Both the position numbers and the translations under genes were made by a program. From UBA1367 sp040268355 (lineage in GTDB: Bacteria > Actinomycetota > Coriobacteriia > Coriobacteriales > Atopobiaceae), in assembly GCA_040268355.1 (NCBI GenBank), contig JAWRIT010000093.1:1-17025 (forward strand): DNA of 17,025 nucleotides, written 5' to 3'. Below, piece after piece: positions 6,729-13,695 of this stretch. The notes under the pieces are model-generated. The model saw nothing but the letters and a program-made list of their open reading frames with translations. It had not been told where the DNA came from and ran no database searches. How positions within the stretch are numbered: position 1 is the stretch's first letter; the number at the start of each line of letters is the position of its first letter.

Positions 6729-7381
6729 AGGGGCTTTTGAAAAACAATTTCTATGCAACGCTTTCAAACGTCAAAGTCTTTGCAATCGTCATGCTCATAT
6801 TGGGCATTGTCGTTATTGCTATGGACAATAAAAACCCCTCATTGATCATTGGCTATATGCTGCTTTCTATGATTGGCTTCTCCCTCAATTCGATTGCAAG
6901 CTTGCGAAAAGAAAATGCTACCAAGTGGAGCAAATACAAACTTACCGCACCCGTAAAAAGATCTGACATAGTACAGAGCTATTTTTGGAGTTTGTTATTG
7001 TGGGTGACTGTAGGAATCGTTTTCGCAGGAATTGGCGTGGCTCTGTCAATTACACTACATGGTTTTCTTTTCGACAGAAGCACCGACGTTCTTCTGCTAT
7101 TTGTTACAGGAATCGCAATTAGCCTGTTTATGGGGGCCATCTTTTTTCCTTTGTTCTATTTAGGGGGAGAAGAACGAAATGAGGTGTTCTTAGTTATTAG
7201 TTTGCTCTGTAGCATTGGAATTGTTATGGGGCTTATAGCCTACATAAATACCCTGTTTCCGACTCCAATGACTACAGCGCAAATTATTGTATGCAGCGTG
7301 ATTATCCTTGCGAGTGCGCTACTTGTTTTTGTCTTGTCTTGCCCGTTAACGGCCTATATTTACCGGAAAAGAGAATACTAA
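6725..7381 (+). CDS. ABC-2-type transporter permease
   Basis: The 218-residue protein has about six hydrophobic segments (roughly 18-33, 38-58, 87-110, 121-145, 153-174 and 184-206). Between the second and third lies a basic cytoplasmic loop (WSKYKLTAPVKRSDIV) of the kind found in ABC-2 permeases (ABC2_membrane_5-like). It starts in a 4-base ATGA overlap with the ATPase gene, so translation is probably coupled, and an AAGGGGGAAAG stretch precedes the ATG. It should form the membrane half of the exporter, likely as a homodimer. It ends with a basic cytoplasmic tail (YRKREY). Its stop is almost exactly where AT-rich coding sequence gives way to a GC-rich fragment. Confidence 0.85.
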   Translation: MKGLLKNNFYATLSNVKVFAIVMLILGIVVIAMDNKNPSLIIGYMLLSMIGFSLNSIASLRKENATKWSKYKLTAPVKRSDIVQSYFWSLLLWVTVGIVFAGIGVALSITLHGFLFDRSTDVLLLFVTGIAISLFMGAIFFPLFYLGGEERNEVFLVISLLCSIGIVMGLIAYINTLFPTPMTTAQIIVCSVIILASALLVFVLSCPLTAYIYRKREY

Positions 7382-7845
7382 GAGGGAGCAAGACCGGTCG
7401 ATCCAGTCAGCGGTCAAGATGAGTGGGGTGCGTTCGCCGTTGATGGCCTCGCTCGACCATGCTCATAGACGACTAATGGGGATCGACAGCCTTACATGCC
7501 CTCAAGCCCTCACCCTATGAAAACGAAATAACCGCTGACCATCACGACGGCACAGAAGCAGCACGTCTGAAATAGATTTGCTGCTTTTCTTTTTTTCACC
7601 CATTTTTGGCATTTCAGAAATCGGGTTGTCTTAAAGAGTGAAGGAAAACAATTTGAAGCTACCCTAATCCTCTTTGGAAGAACCGCCTCCACCTACCGTT
7701 GCAGTGTAAAAAAGAAAAGTCGGAGAACGTGAGCACGCAGCGGGCTTGTTACTGTTGTATTGGCAGGTAGGGAAAGTTATCAAAAAGCGCCTTCCCAACC
7801 TTTGACCGACTGTACTGACAGTGAAGGAACCATGCTGGGAGAAGT
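7382..7845. other. Mosaic intergenic region downstream of the ABC operon
   Basis: About 464 bp without a convincing gene. The first part (about 7385-7500) is GC-rich like the host and could hold a gene remnant: on the minus strand one frame reads SEAINGERTPLILTADWIDR before running into the permease end. I cannot name it. The second part (about 7505-7840) is AT-richer and holds the terminator at 7556-7596. A small inverted repeat ACTGT-ACTG-ACAGT (7809-7822) lies just before the S66 peptidase gene. Open frames here on the minus strand encode low-complexity Cys/Ser/Phe-rich sequence and look non-coding. The patchwork suggests a junction scar of one or more insertions. Confidence 0.5.
7556..7596 (+). 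terminator. Intrinsic terminator, probably of the GntR-ABC operon
   Basis: AAGCAGC (7556-7562) pairs with GCTGCTT (7580-7586) across a 17-base loop. A T-rich tail follows, with seven consecutive T at 7590-7596. Orientation is plus. It lies about 175 bp after the permease stop, the only plus-strand gene upstream, so it most likely ends that transcript. Confidence 0.6.
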
Positions 7846-8886
7846 ATGCGGACGTCACAGATCAAGCGCATAGCCATTGTGAGCCTTTCGAGCGGCATCG
7901 TGGGCGAAGAGTTCATCAGGTTCGAGGTGGAGATCGGGCTGCGCAGGTTGAAGGAATACGGCCTGAGCGTTCAGTTCATGCCCAACGCGCTCAAAGGGCT
8001 GGACTACCTTCGGGAGCACCCTGAAAAGAGGGCGGAGGACCTGCTGCAGGCCTTCCGCGACCCGTCCATTGACATGATCCTCTGCGCGATAGGCGGAGAT
8101 GACACCTATCGGCTGCTGCCCTACCTGTTTGAGCACGACGAGCTGGCCGATGCCGTGGCGGACAAAGTGTTCCTTGGCTTTTCAGACACCACGATCAACC
8201 ATCTCATGCTGCACAAGGTTGGCGCGAAGTCCTTTTACGGTCAGGCGTTTCTCCCGGACATCTGCGAGTTGAGCCCGCAGATGCATCCCTATACGCGGCA
8301 GTATTTTGAGGAGCTGATCGCCACGGGCACCATCCGAGAGGTCACGCCCAGCAGCGTCTGGTATGAAGAGAGAAAGAGCTTTGCGCCGGACCAGGTCGGA
8401 GTGCCTCTGACTCCCCGTCCTGACCACGGTTTCGAACTGCTACAGGGATCTCCTGTCTTTTCCGGAAAAGTACTCGGCGGATGCATCGACTCTCTGTACG
8501 AGCTCTTCAACGGCGACCGATACAGTGACATGCCGGCTCTATGTCGTCAATACCACCTGTTTCCCGACGGATCAGACTGGAATGGGCGCATTTTGCTTCT
8601 GGAGACCAGCGAGGAGAAGCCGTCGCCGGAAAAGTACCGGCAGGCGCTCGCATGCCTTGCGGAGGCGGGTGTGTTTGAGAACGTCTCCGGCGTTCTTGCA
8701 GGCAAGCCGATGGATGAAACCTACGCACAGGAATACCGGCACCTGCTTGTCGATGTTGTCGGACGAGCTGACCTTCCCATCGTCTTCAACCTGAACATTG
8801 GGCACTCGATGCCTCGCTGCATCATTCCTTTTGGCGTTGATGCGACTGTTGACGTGGAGCGGCAGACGATCCGATTTGACAGCTGA
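7846..8886 (+). CDS. Peptidase family S66 (LD-carboxypeptidase / MccF-like)
   Basis: The 346-residue protein belongs to the S66 serine peptidases, cytoplasmic enzymes that either trim the terminal D-Ala from murein tetrapeptides (LdcA) or destroy processed microcin C-like nucleotide antibiotics (MccF). The catalytic triad is in place: nucleophile S113 in GFSDTT, E253 in LLLETSEE and H320 in NIGHSMPRC. The AIGGDDTYRLLPYL stretch (81-94) and GGCIDSLYEL (211-220) are also typical. Length and the long loop after S113 fit the MccF-like branch better than LdcA, but this is a judgement by eye. A GGGAG site precedes the ATG. No microcin biosynthesis gene is nearby, so it may be a stand-alone resistance or housekeeping enzyme. 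Composition is close to the host, unlike the ABC block just upstream. Confidence 0.88.
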   Translation: MRTSQIKRIAIVSLSSGIVGEEFIRFEVEIGLRRLKEYGLSVQFMPNALKGLDYLREHPEKRAEDLLQAFRDPSIDMILCAIGGDDTYRLLPYLFEHDELADAVADKVFLGFSDTTINHLMLHKVGAKSFYGQAFLPDICELSPQMHPYTRQYFEELIATGTIREVTPSSVWYEERKSFAPDQVGVPLTPRPDHGFELLQGSPVFSGKVLGGCIDSLYELFNGDRYSDMPALCRQYHLFPDGSDWNGRILLLETSEEKPSPEKYRQALACLAEAGVFENVSGVLAGKPMDETYAQEYRHLLVDVVGRADLPIVFNLNIGHSMPRCIIPFGVDATVDVERQTIRFDS

Positions 8887-9174
8887 GGGCCGACACCCTG
8901 TCTCACGATCTGTAGGAAGTGTCGCAGGATAGCTGATGCGCTCGCTGGTGAGATGCCGGGACGGCGGAGCGGGCTGCGAGTGCTCCCTCTTTTCGGGCGG
9001 GATGGCTCAAAGGGACGTGCCCGAGCTGCCTCTTCTCGTGCCCTGCTGAGACGGTAGCCTTGCTGTCGAGGGACGAGGCTTCTCCAGCGATTCACTTCGG
9101 ACTCGAATAAGAAAGTCCCCGTTTCTGCCAAAATGGTAGAGGGAGTTCATGCTCAGGTGACGAGGAGATGAGAA

Positions 9175-10299
9175 GTGGGTCAGGACCCGTTCAGGAACTA
9201 CATCAAAGAGTCCGATCCGTCAAAGCGCGACAAGGGCTATGCATGGCACACGGCCATCGGCCTGCAGGCAGTTGATGGGCTTACGACGTCAGATTACCTG
9301 ACACGCACTGCCATCCGAAACATTGAGGGCGAGATATCTCTCGATGAGGCCAACGATCTTCTACAGGCCTACTATGAGGAGCGTCCAGCTTGCGGCGCGG
9401 GAGACCGCACCGAGGAGGCCGACAAGGTCTCCGCGCGAATCGCCACGCTTCTGTCCGAGCAAGCCTTCAGCTTTACGCCAAACGAGTACCTTTCAATCCA
9501 CAGGAAGTTGTTCGACGGCATCTATCCTCGTGCAGGATGCCTCCGTGATTACAACATCACGAAGAGAGAATGGGTGCTGAATGGGGCGACCGTTCTTTAC
9601 GGAAGCGCCACGGAGCTGCGGTCCACCCTGGACTACGACCTCTCTGATGAGAGGGGCTTTTCCTACAAGGGCCTCTCGATGGATGAGGTCATTCGCCATC
9701 TCGCGGTATTCGTGTCCAGGCTGTGGCAGATTCATGTGTTCGGTGAGGGTAATACCAGAACGACAGCGGTGTTTTTCATCAAATGCGTGCGCACGCTGGG
9801 ATTCGATGTAACAAACGACATTTTTGCAGAAAACGCATGGTACTTCCGCAATGCGCTGGTCAGGGTAAATTACAACGACCTAAAGAACGGCATCCATGAG
9901 ACGACGGAGTACCTTGAGATGTTTCTCCGCAATCTCCTACTGCATGAGCACCATCCACTTCATAACCGGGCATTGCACATCGGTGGAGTGTTCAACGAGA
10001 TCGGAAAGCCGGATATTGCTGTTTCAAAACCAGACATTGACGTTTCGCGGCCGGACATTGCTGACCCAGAACCGGACATTGAGAAGGAGCTCTCGCCGAG
10101 AACGGCAAACCATGTCATGAAACTGAGGGAGGCCTTTCCGGGACAGACGGTCTTTGGGCGGTCGAACGTGATGCACGCGCTTGGAATCAAGGCGTCCAGG
10201 GTCTCTGAGCTTCTAAAATACCTGGCGGAACGTGGCCTCATTGAGCCTGTGTCCGGACACGGAAAGGGGAAGTATCGGTTTCGGCCGCAGGCGGGCTGA
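9175..10299 (+). CDS. Fic-domain protein with C-terminal winged helix
   Basis: The 374-residue protein carries the Fic motif H187-VFGEGNTR195, which catalyses transfer of AMP (or another nucleotide moiety) to hydroxyl groups of target proteins. The second Gly of HxFxxGNGR is Thr, a known variant in this branch. Near the N-terminus, IRNIEGEIS (48-55) matches the place of the inhibitory helix, but the Ser/Thr of the [ST]xxxE[GN] motif is replaced by I47-I50 hydrophobics; the Glu (E51) is kept. After the Fic core, residues 278-305 form four 7-residue PDI repeats. A winged-helix-like domain follows (about 307-370, with GRSNVMHALGIKASRVSELLKYLAERGLI). The start is GTG: GAGGAG lies 7 bases upstream and an in-frame TGA at 9169-9171 excludes anything earlier. 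No antitoxin-like partner is next to it. The target protein is unknown. Confidence 0.9.
   Translation: MGQDPFRNYIKESDPSKRDKGYAWHTAIGLQAVDGLTTSDYLTRTAIRNIEGEISLDEANDLLQAYYEERPACGAGDRTEEADKVSARIATLLSEQAFSFTPNEYLSIHRKLFDGIYPRAGCLRDYNITKREWVLNGATVLYGSATELRSTLDYDLSDERGFSYKGLSMDEVIRHLAVFVSRLWQIHVFGEGNTRTTAVFFIKCVRTLGFDVTNDIFAENAWYFRNALVRVNYNDLKNGIHETTEYLEMFLRNLLLHEHHPLHNRALHIGGVFNEIGKPDIAVSKPDIDVSRPDIADPEPDIEKELSPRTANHVMKLREAFPGQTVFGRSNVMHALGIKASRVSELLKYLAERGLIEPVSGHGKGKYRFRPQAG
10006..10089 (+). repeat. Four 21-bp tandem repeats in the fic gene
   Basis: Four in-frame units encode KPDIAVS, KPDIDVS, RPDIADP and EPDIEKE (residues 278-305). Every unit keeps the Pro-Asp-Ile core, while flanking residues alternate charge. 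It sits exactly between the Fic fold and the winged helix. Such in-frame minisatellites can change copy number without a frameshift. Confidence 0.9.
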
Positions 10300-10474
10300 G
10301 GGGCTGCCGCTCGGTAACCGCCTGGACACGCCAAGCCTGCAGCTTTACGCCAAGCGGGTAAGAGCGCGCAAGGAAGGTCTCCGATCTGGATAAACAGCTG
10401 CATTGCGGGAGATGGAGACAAAGGGGCGGTAACGTAGGTCGAGGTCAGCGCGGACCGAGTTTGAATCCTAGAGA

Positions 10475-11047
10475 ATGGAGCAAAAGCGCATGGCGACCAG
10501 CACTGGCGCGCCGTTGGGCTCACGTGGCGAAGACGGTCGTATGATCATCCCGAACAAGGTCAGCCCCAAGATGCGCCTGAAGGAGCTGTTTTTCGACTGG
10601 CTTGCCATCACCGTGTACCTGCTCTGCCTCCTGGGCGTAAACATCCTCCTTTATCTGTACGTTTTTGGATCGGTTCCGGAGTTTTCAGAGCAGGGGTCCC
10701 AACTTGTCGCAACGCTGTCTTCCGTGGTGCCCGTCGTCTTGGCCTTCTCCGTCCTTGACTATAGAGGCGGCAGCCTCGGCAAGAGGAAAGTGGGGCTTAC
10801 ACTGCATTTTGAACACAGGACGTTTCTGAGCGCCCTGCTGAGGAACGTCACCAAGTTCATCCCATGGCAGATCGCTCATTTTGGCATGATACGCGGCATG
10901 TACCATGACTTCGATGCTGTCAGCATCCTCGCGACATGCATCTCGGTCGTGCTGTTGCTCACAATGCTGATCATGGGCCTCTTCAGGAAAGACCGGCGGC
11001 ATCAGGGCGATCTGATAGCGGGCACGCAAGTGCAGGTTGCCGATTGA
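10475..11047 (+). CDS. RDD-family integral membrane protein
   Basis: The 190-residue protein shows the RDD family hallmarks: R34 and D41 in MRLKELFFDWLA, the GGSLGKRKVGL loop (98-108) and the C-terminal end with D179 in GDLIAGT. Hydrophobic segments lie at about 42-63, 78-93 and 149-170, and LRNVTKFIPWQIAHFG (122-137) is also typical. The family is a membrane protein of ill-defined role; some members act in Na+/H+ exchange. Two starts are possible. The ATG at 10475 has no good ribosome site, while the ATG at 10490 (residue 6) has GGAG 9 bases upstream and may be the true start. About 175 bp separate it from fic, so a shared transcript is not assured. Confidence 0.75.
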   Translation: MEQKRMATSTGAPLGSRGEDGRMIIPNKVSPKMRLKELFFDWLAITVYLLCLLGVNILLYLYVFGSVPEFSEQGSQLVATLSSVVPVVLAFSVLDYRGGSLGKRKVGLTLHFEHRTFLSALLRNVTKFIPWQIAHFGMIRGMYHDFDAVSILATCISVVLLLTMLIMGLFRKDRRHQGDLIAGTQVQVAD

Positions 11048-11070
11048 CCGACGATCCTTGAGGCACGCGG

Positions 11071-11109
11071 GGGCTCGCCGCATGTCGAACGGCAGCGCCG
11101 GTCGAGCCC
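11071..11109. terminator. Possible bidirectional hairpin between convergent genes
   Basis: GGGCTCG (11071-11077) can pair with CGAGCCC (11103-11109) around a 25-base loop that has further pairing options (GCCG with CGGC). It lies between the RDD gene (stop at 11047) and the convergent MetE-like gene (stop at 11135). There is no T-tract on either side, so it is a weak candidate. Confidence 0.3.
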
Positions 11110-11134
11110 ATGTGTCCTCAGTGGACGTGTCCCG

Positions 11135-12253
11135 CTAGCCCCAGACCTCGTCCGCGATCTCCTTGACGAGCGCAAGCTTCGCCCACTGCTCCTCCTCGGT
11201 GAGCTTGTTTCCGATCTCGCAGGAGGCAAAGCCGCACTGGGGGCTCAGGCACAGGCGGTCAAGTGGGACATACCGCTCGGCCTGACGGACCCGCTCGATG
11301 ACCTCCGCTTTGACCTCGAGCTCAGGGGACTTGGTGGTAATGAGCCCCAGAACGACCGAGGCCGTGTCCGGCACGTAGGCAAGCGGCTCGAAGCCGCCGG
11401 AGCGCTCGTCGTCGAACTCCAGGTAGAAGGCGTCCACCCGCTCCTTCCCGAAGAGGACCGGCGCGATCGCGTCATACGGTCCGCTGCTGGCATAGGTCGA
11501 GTGGTAGTTGCCATGGCACACGTGCGTGGTAACGACCAAGTCATCGGGCTTTGAGGCGACGACGCGGTTGTTGATGTCAACGAGCCGCTCCTGAAGTTCC
11601 GCGAACCCATCGTCTCCCGCGCCGAAGAACTGTTCCGCGCTCGGGTCCACGATCATGGTCCAGGTGCAGTCGTCAAGCTGGAGGTTGCGGCATCCTGCCG
11701 CGTAGAGCTGCCGTATGACTTCCTGATAGCCAACGACGATGTCGTCGACCAACTCGCTAATGTCGGGGTAGTGCCTGCTCGTGTTCTCCAGCGAGAAGGG
11801 CATGGCGAACTGCTCCAGGAACTGGGCGGGCGAAGGGATCGTCTGCTTGGCGACGGTGTTCTCGTCCTCGAACTGCCTCACAAAGCGGAAGTGGCTCACA
11901 AAGGGGTGCTCCCCTGTGAGCCGCACCTTCCCCGTGAGATAGGTGTCGTCGATCATGGCCTGCTCACCGTGGAAGGGCAGACCGGTCTCGGTGACCTGGT
12001 GCCCGACGCCGTCAAACGACCACATGAAGTCGAGGTGCCATGACTGGCGTCGGAACTCCCCGTCCGTGATCACATGGTAGCCGAGCTCCTTGATCTTCTC
12101 CACGAGTCTGGTGATCTCTGCGTCCTCGACGCTGGTCAGCTCGTCTTGGGTGATCTTCCCTGCTTGGAAGTCCGCCCGCGCCTTCTTCAGGCTCGTCGGA
12201 CGCAGGAAGCTTCCGACATAGTCGTGGCGAAACGGTGCCTTCAATGAGCTCAT
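11135..12253 (-). CDS. MetE C-terminal-like homocysteine methyltransferase (YxjG/YxjH type)
   Basis: The 372-residue protein corresponds to the catalytic C-terminal barrel of cobalamin-independent methionine synthase, without the N-terminal half of the roughly 750-residue MetE. The zinc ligands of the family are present: H244 and C246 in THVCHGN, E279 in FYLEFDD and C340 in LSPQCGF. The N-terminal VGSFLRP (13-19) and the substrate-site LQLDDCTW (191-198) also fit. Stand-alone proteins of this type transfer a methyl group to homocysteine or a related thiol; the natural methyl donor of this branch is not settled, and free methylcobalamin or a corrinoid protein is possible in place of folate. 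An AAAGGAG site lies about 10 bases before the ATG. No SAM riboswitch or T-box is seen in the short leader; a palindrome over the candidate -35 may be the control site. Confidence 0.85.
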   Translation of the reverse strand: MSSLKAPFRHDYVGSFLRPTSLKKARADFQAGKITQDELTSVEDAEITRLVEKIKELGYHVITDGEFRRQSWHLDFMWSFDGVGHQVTETGLPFHGEQAMIDDTYLTGKVRLTGEHPFVSHFRFVRQFEDENTVAKQTIPSPAQFLEQFAMPFSLENTSRHYPDISELVDDIVVGYQEVIRQLYAAGCRNLQLDDCTWTMIVDPSAEQFFGAGDDGFAELQERLVDINNRVVASKPDDLVVTTHVCHGNYHSTYASSGPYDAIAPVLFGKERVDAFYLEFDDERSGGFEPLAYVPDTASVVLGLITTKSPELEVKAEVIERVRQAERYVPLDRLCLSPQCGFASCEIGNKLTEEEQWAKLALVKEIADEVWG

Positions 12254-12315
12254 GGCCTGCGCGCTCCTTTGGGTGTCGTGGGTCGAAGCAATTTCCCATC
12301 ATTCTGGTAGGTGAT

Positions 12316-12344
12316 ACTGTACACGAGATGACTCCTAAAGTGAA
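12316..12344 (-). promoter_or_regulatory. Candidate promoter of the MetE-like gene
   Basis: On the minus strand TTCACT (12339-12344) and TACAGT (12316-12321) are 17 bp apart, giving a leader of about 55 bases to the MetE-like start codon. Three to four bases of each hexamer match consensus. Confidence 0.45.
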
Positions 12345-12360
12345 AAGCGGCGGCTTTTCA
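12341..12360. repeat. Perfect palindrome overlapping the -35 of the MetE-like gene
   Basis: TGAAAAGC (12341-12348) and GCTTTTCA (12353-12360) are exact reverse complements around GGCG. The left arm shares bases with the candidate -35. This could be an operator for a dimeric regulator or a hairpin; no gene ends here to need a terminator. Confidence 0.5.
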
Positions 12361-12650
12361 AGAGGTTGGGGCGGCTTCCTCTCGCCTCCGTAGGTATGAA
12401 GAGGCTAAGGAAGGCCAGATCCGCCCTATACAATGAAAGCGCCCGGTGGCCGGTGAGACGGGCTTCTCAGCGGTCAGGAACATGGCACATGAGCTGGCTG
12501 TTTAGGGAGACGGGGCTCAGCTGGAAGGGATCGGGCGCGCTGTCGCCCTAGCTCAGCGTAAGGCTGACGATCCCAGCTGATCGTGTCCGCGTTTTCTCGC
12601 GAGTGTGCCTTGCGTGCCCTGTGTTTTGAAACGCGTCGTTAGAGGGGGCG

Positions 12651-13652
12651 ATGTCCGTGAGGATCATAAGGACGATCCTGTTTCTGATGGTGGCGATGCT
12701 GCTTCTGATGGCTGTGGTGCTTGTCGCTCGGTATGGCTTCATCGAGCGAGCCGCAGAGGGGGCGTCCTCTCCCGCCTCGCTCCTTGTGGATGAGGACGAG
12801 CGCGAGACGGCGGAAGAGGCCCCGGGGCAGGACGCCTCAGACATGGAGGACTGGCTGTATGGCATCACGGTGGATGACAGCTGGGACGAGGACGTAGAGC
12901 TGGAGGCCGTGGTTGCCGCGATTCGGGACATGCCCGTGAAGCCGACGGTCCGCATCGTCATGTCTACCGACGTTCCGGTGGCAGACTACGAGGAGCTTTT
13001 CTCCCAAATCCATGAGGTCGCCTCTGTCATGGCCTGCCCGGTGGACTCCTCGGAGATGGGCTCCTATGCGGACGAGCAGGCATACCTTGCGCGGTTTGAG
13101 GACGCCTACAACACACTGGCGCCCTTCACCGACCTGTGGGAGATCGGAAACGAGATCAACGGCGTGGAGTGGATCGGGCAGGAGCCGGAGCTGATCGTAG
13201 AGAAGGTCGAGGCGGCGAACGACTATATTCGCTCTCAGGGCGCACGAACGGCGCTGACCATGTACTACGCACGGCCGGAGGACCAGGACCTGTTCCAGTG
13301 GATGGAACTCAACCTGCCCGAGCACCTCACGGAAAACGTGGACCTTGCCCTGATCAGCTACTACGAGGACGACAACGAGGGCTACCTGCCGGATTGGGAG
13401 CAGGTCTTCCCCGCCTTCGAGGAGGCGTTCCCGGGAGCGAAAGTCGGGTTTGGCGAGTGTGGTAACACCGCTGACGACGCCACCGAATCCAGCAAGATCC
13501 AGATGGCCCGCTCCTATTATGCGATGGAGGTGCCCTCCGACGAGTACGTCGGTGGCTGCTTCTGGTGGTACTGGGTGCAGGACTGCGTCCCACACGAGGA
13601 CAATGCGGTGTATGACGCAATCAATCAGGCAATGCTACAGGAGCAGGCGTAA
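12651..13652 (+). CDS. Membrane-anchored TIM-barrel glycoside-hydrolase-like protein
   Basis: The 333-residue protein starts with a basic N-terminus and one hydrophobic segment (about 5-26), an uncleaved signal anchor since no signal peptidase I or lipobox site is obvious. An acidic Asp/Glu/Ser-rich linker (about 38-65) precedes a catalytic-looking domain outside the cell (about 66-325). LWEIGNEING (162-171) matches the acid/base strand of clan GH-A barrels, with E168 after Asn. KVGFGECGN (264-272) places E269 where the nucleophile is expected, and GGCFWWYWVQD (301-311) resembles the aromatic last strand that lines the sugar site. Spacing of about 100 residues between the two Glu is normal for the clan. 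I cannot assign a GH family or substrate. The ATG follows GAGGGGGCG. It stands alone, convergent with purN. Confidence 0.7.
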   Translation: MSVRIIRTILFLMVAMLLLMAVVLVARYGFIERAAEGASSPASLLVDEDERETAEEAPGQDASDMEDWLYGITVDDSWDEDVELEAVVAAIRDMPVKPTVRIVMSTDVPVADYEELFSQIHEVASVMACPVDSSEMGSYADEQAYLARFEDAYNTLAPFTDLWEIGNEINGVEWIGQEPELIVEKVEAANDYIRSQGARTALTMYYARPEDQDLFQWMELNLPEHLTENVDLALISYYEDDNEGYLPDWEQVFPAFEEAFPGAKVGFGECGNTADDATESSKIQMARSYYAMEVPSDEYVGGCFWWYWVQDCVPHEDNAVYDAINQAMLQEQA

Positions 13653-13695
13653 GTCGCACGGGGTATCGCAGTGTGAGCCAGCCCAGCAGCAGCCC

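Larger units (their letters stand above)
12254..12650. other. Divergent intergenic region between the MetE-like and hydrolase-like genes
   Basis: About 397 bp. It contains the promoter and palindrome described above. A TATACA/TACAAT -10-like sequence lies at 12427-12434 on the plus strand without a good -35. A plus-strand frame at 12396-12551 gives an Arg/Trp/Ser-rich peptide that I do not regard as a gene. The ribosome-binding site of the next gene (GAGGGGGCG) ends the region. Confidence 0.4.

Noticed and set aside
7664..7858. Minus-strand ORF in the gap before the S66 gene
   Set aside because: Cys/Ser/Phe-rich sequence of no family type, no good ribosome site, and its start lies inside the S66 gene on the other strand.
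8887..9174. Search for a gene remnant between the S66 and fic genes
   Set aside because: A minus-strand frame is open across it but is Arg/Ser/Pro-rich and runs antisense into the S66 gene. Only a weak near-palindrome (CTGCCA-AAA-TGGTAG, 9126-9140) near the fic start was seen.
10436..10476. tRNA T-arm-like string GTTTGAATCC before the RDD gene
   Set aside because: The flanking bases do not form the 5-bp T stem, and no acceptor or anticodon arm can be drawn.
12254..12330. SAM riboswitch or T-box in the MetE-like leader
   Set aside because: The leader from the candidate promoter is only about 55 bases and shows no such conserved core.
12366..12551. Small plus-strand ORF (about 60 codons) between the MetE-like and hydrolase-like genes
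   Set aside because: No ribosome-binding site, an Arg/Trp/Ser-rich sequence without recognisable pattern, and a start only at TTG or an internal ATG. It could be a relic but cannot be supported.
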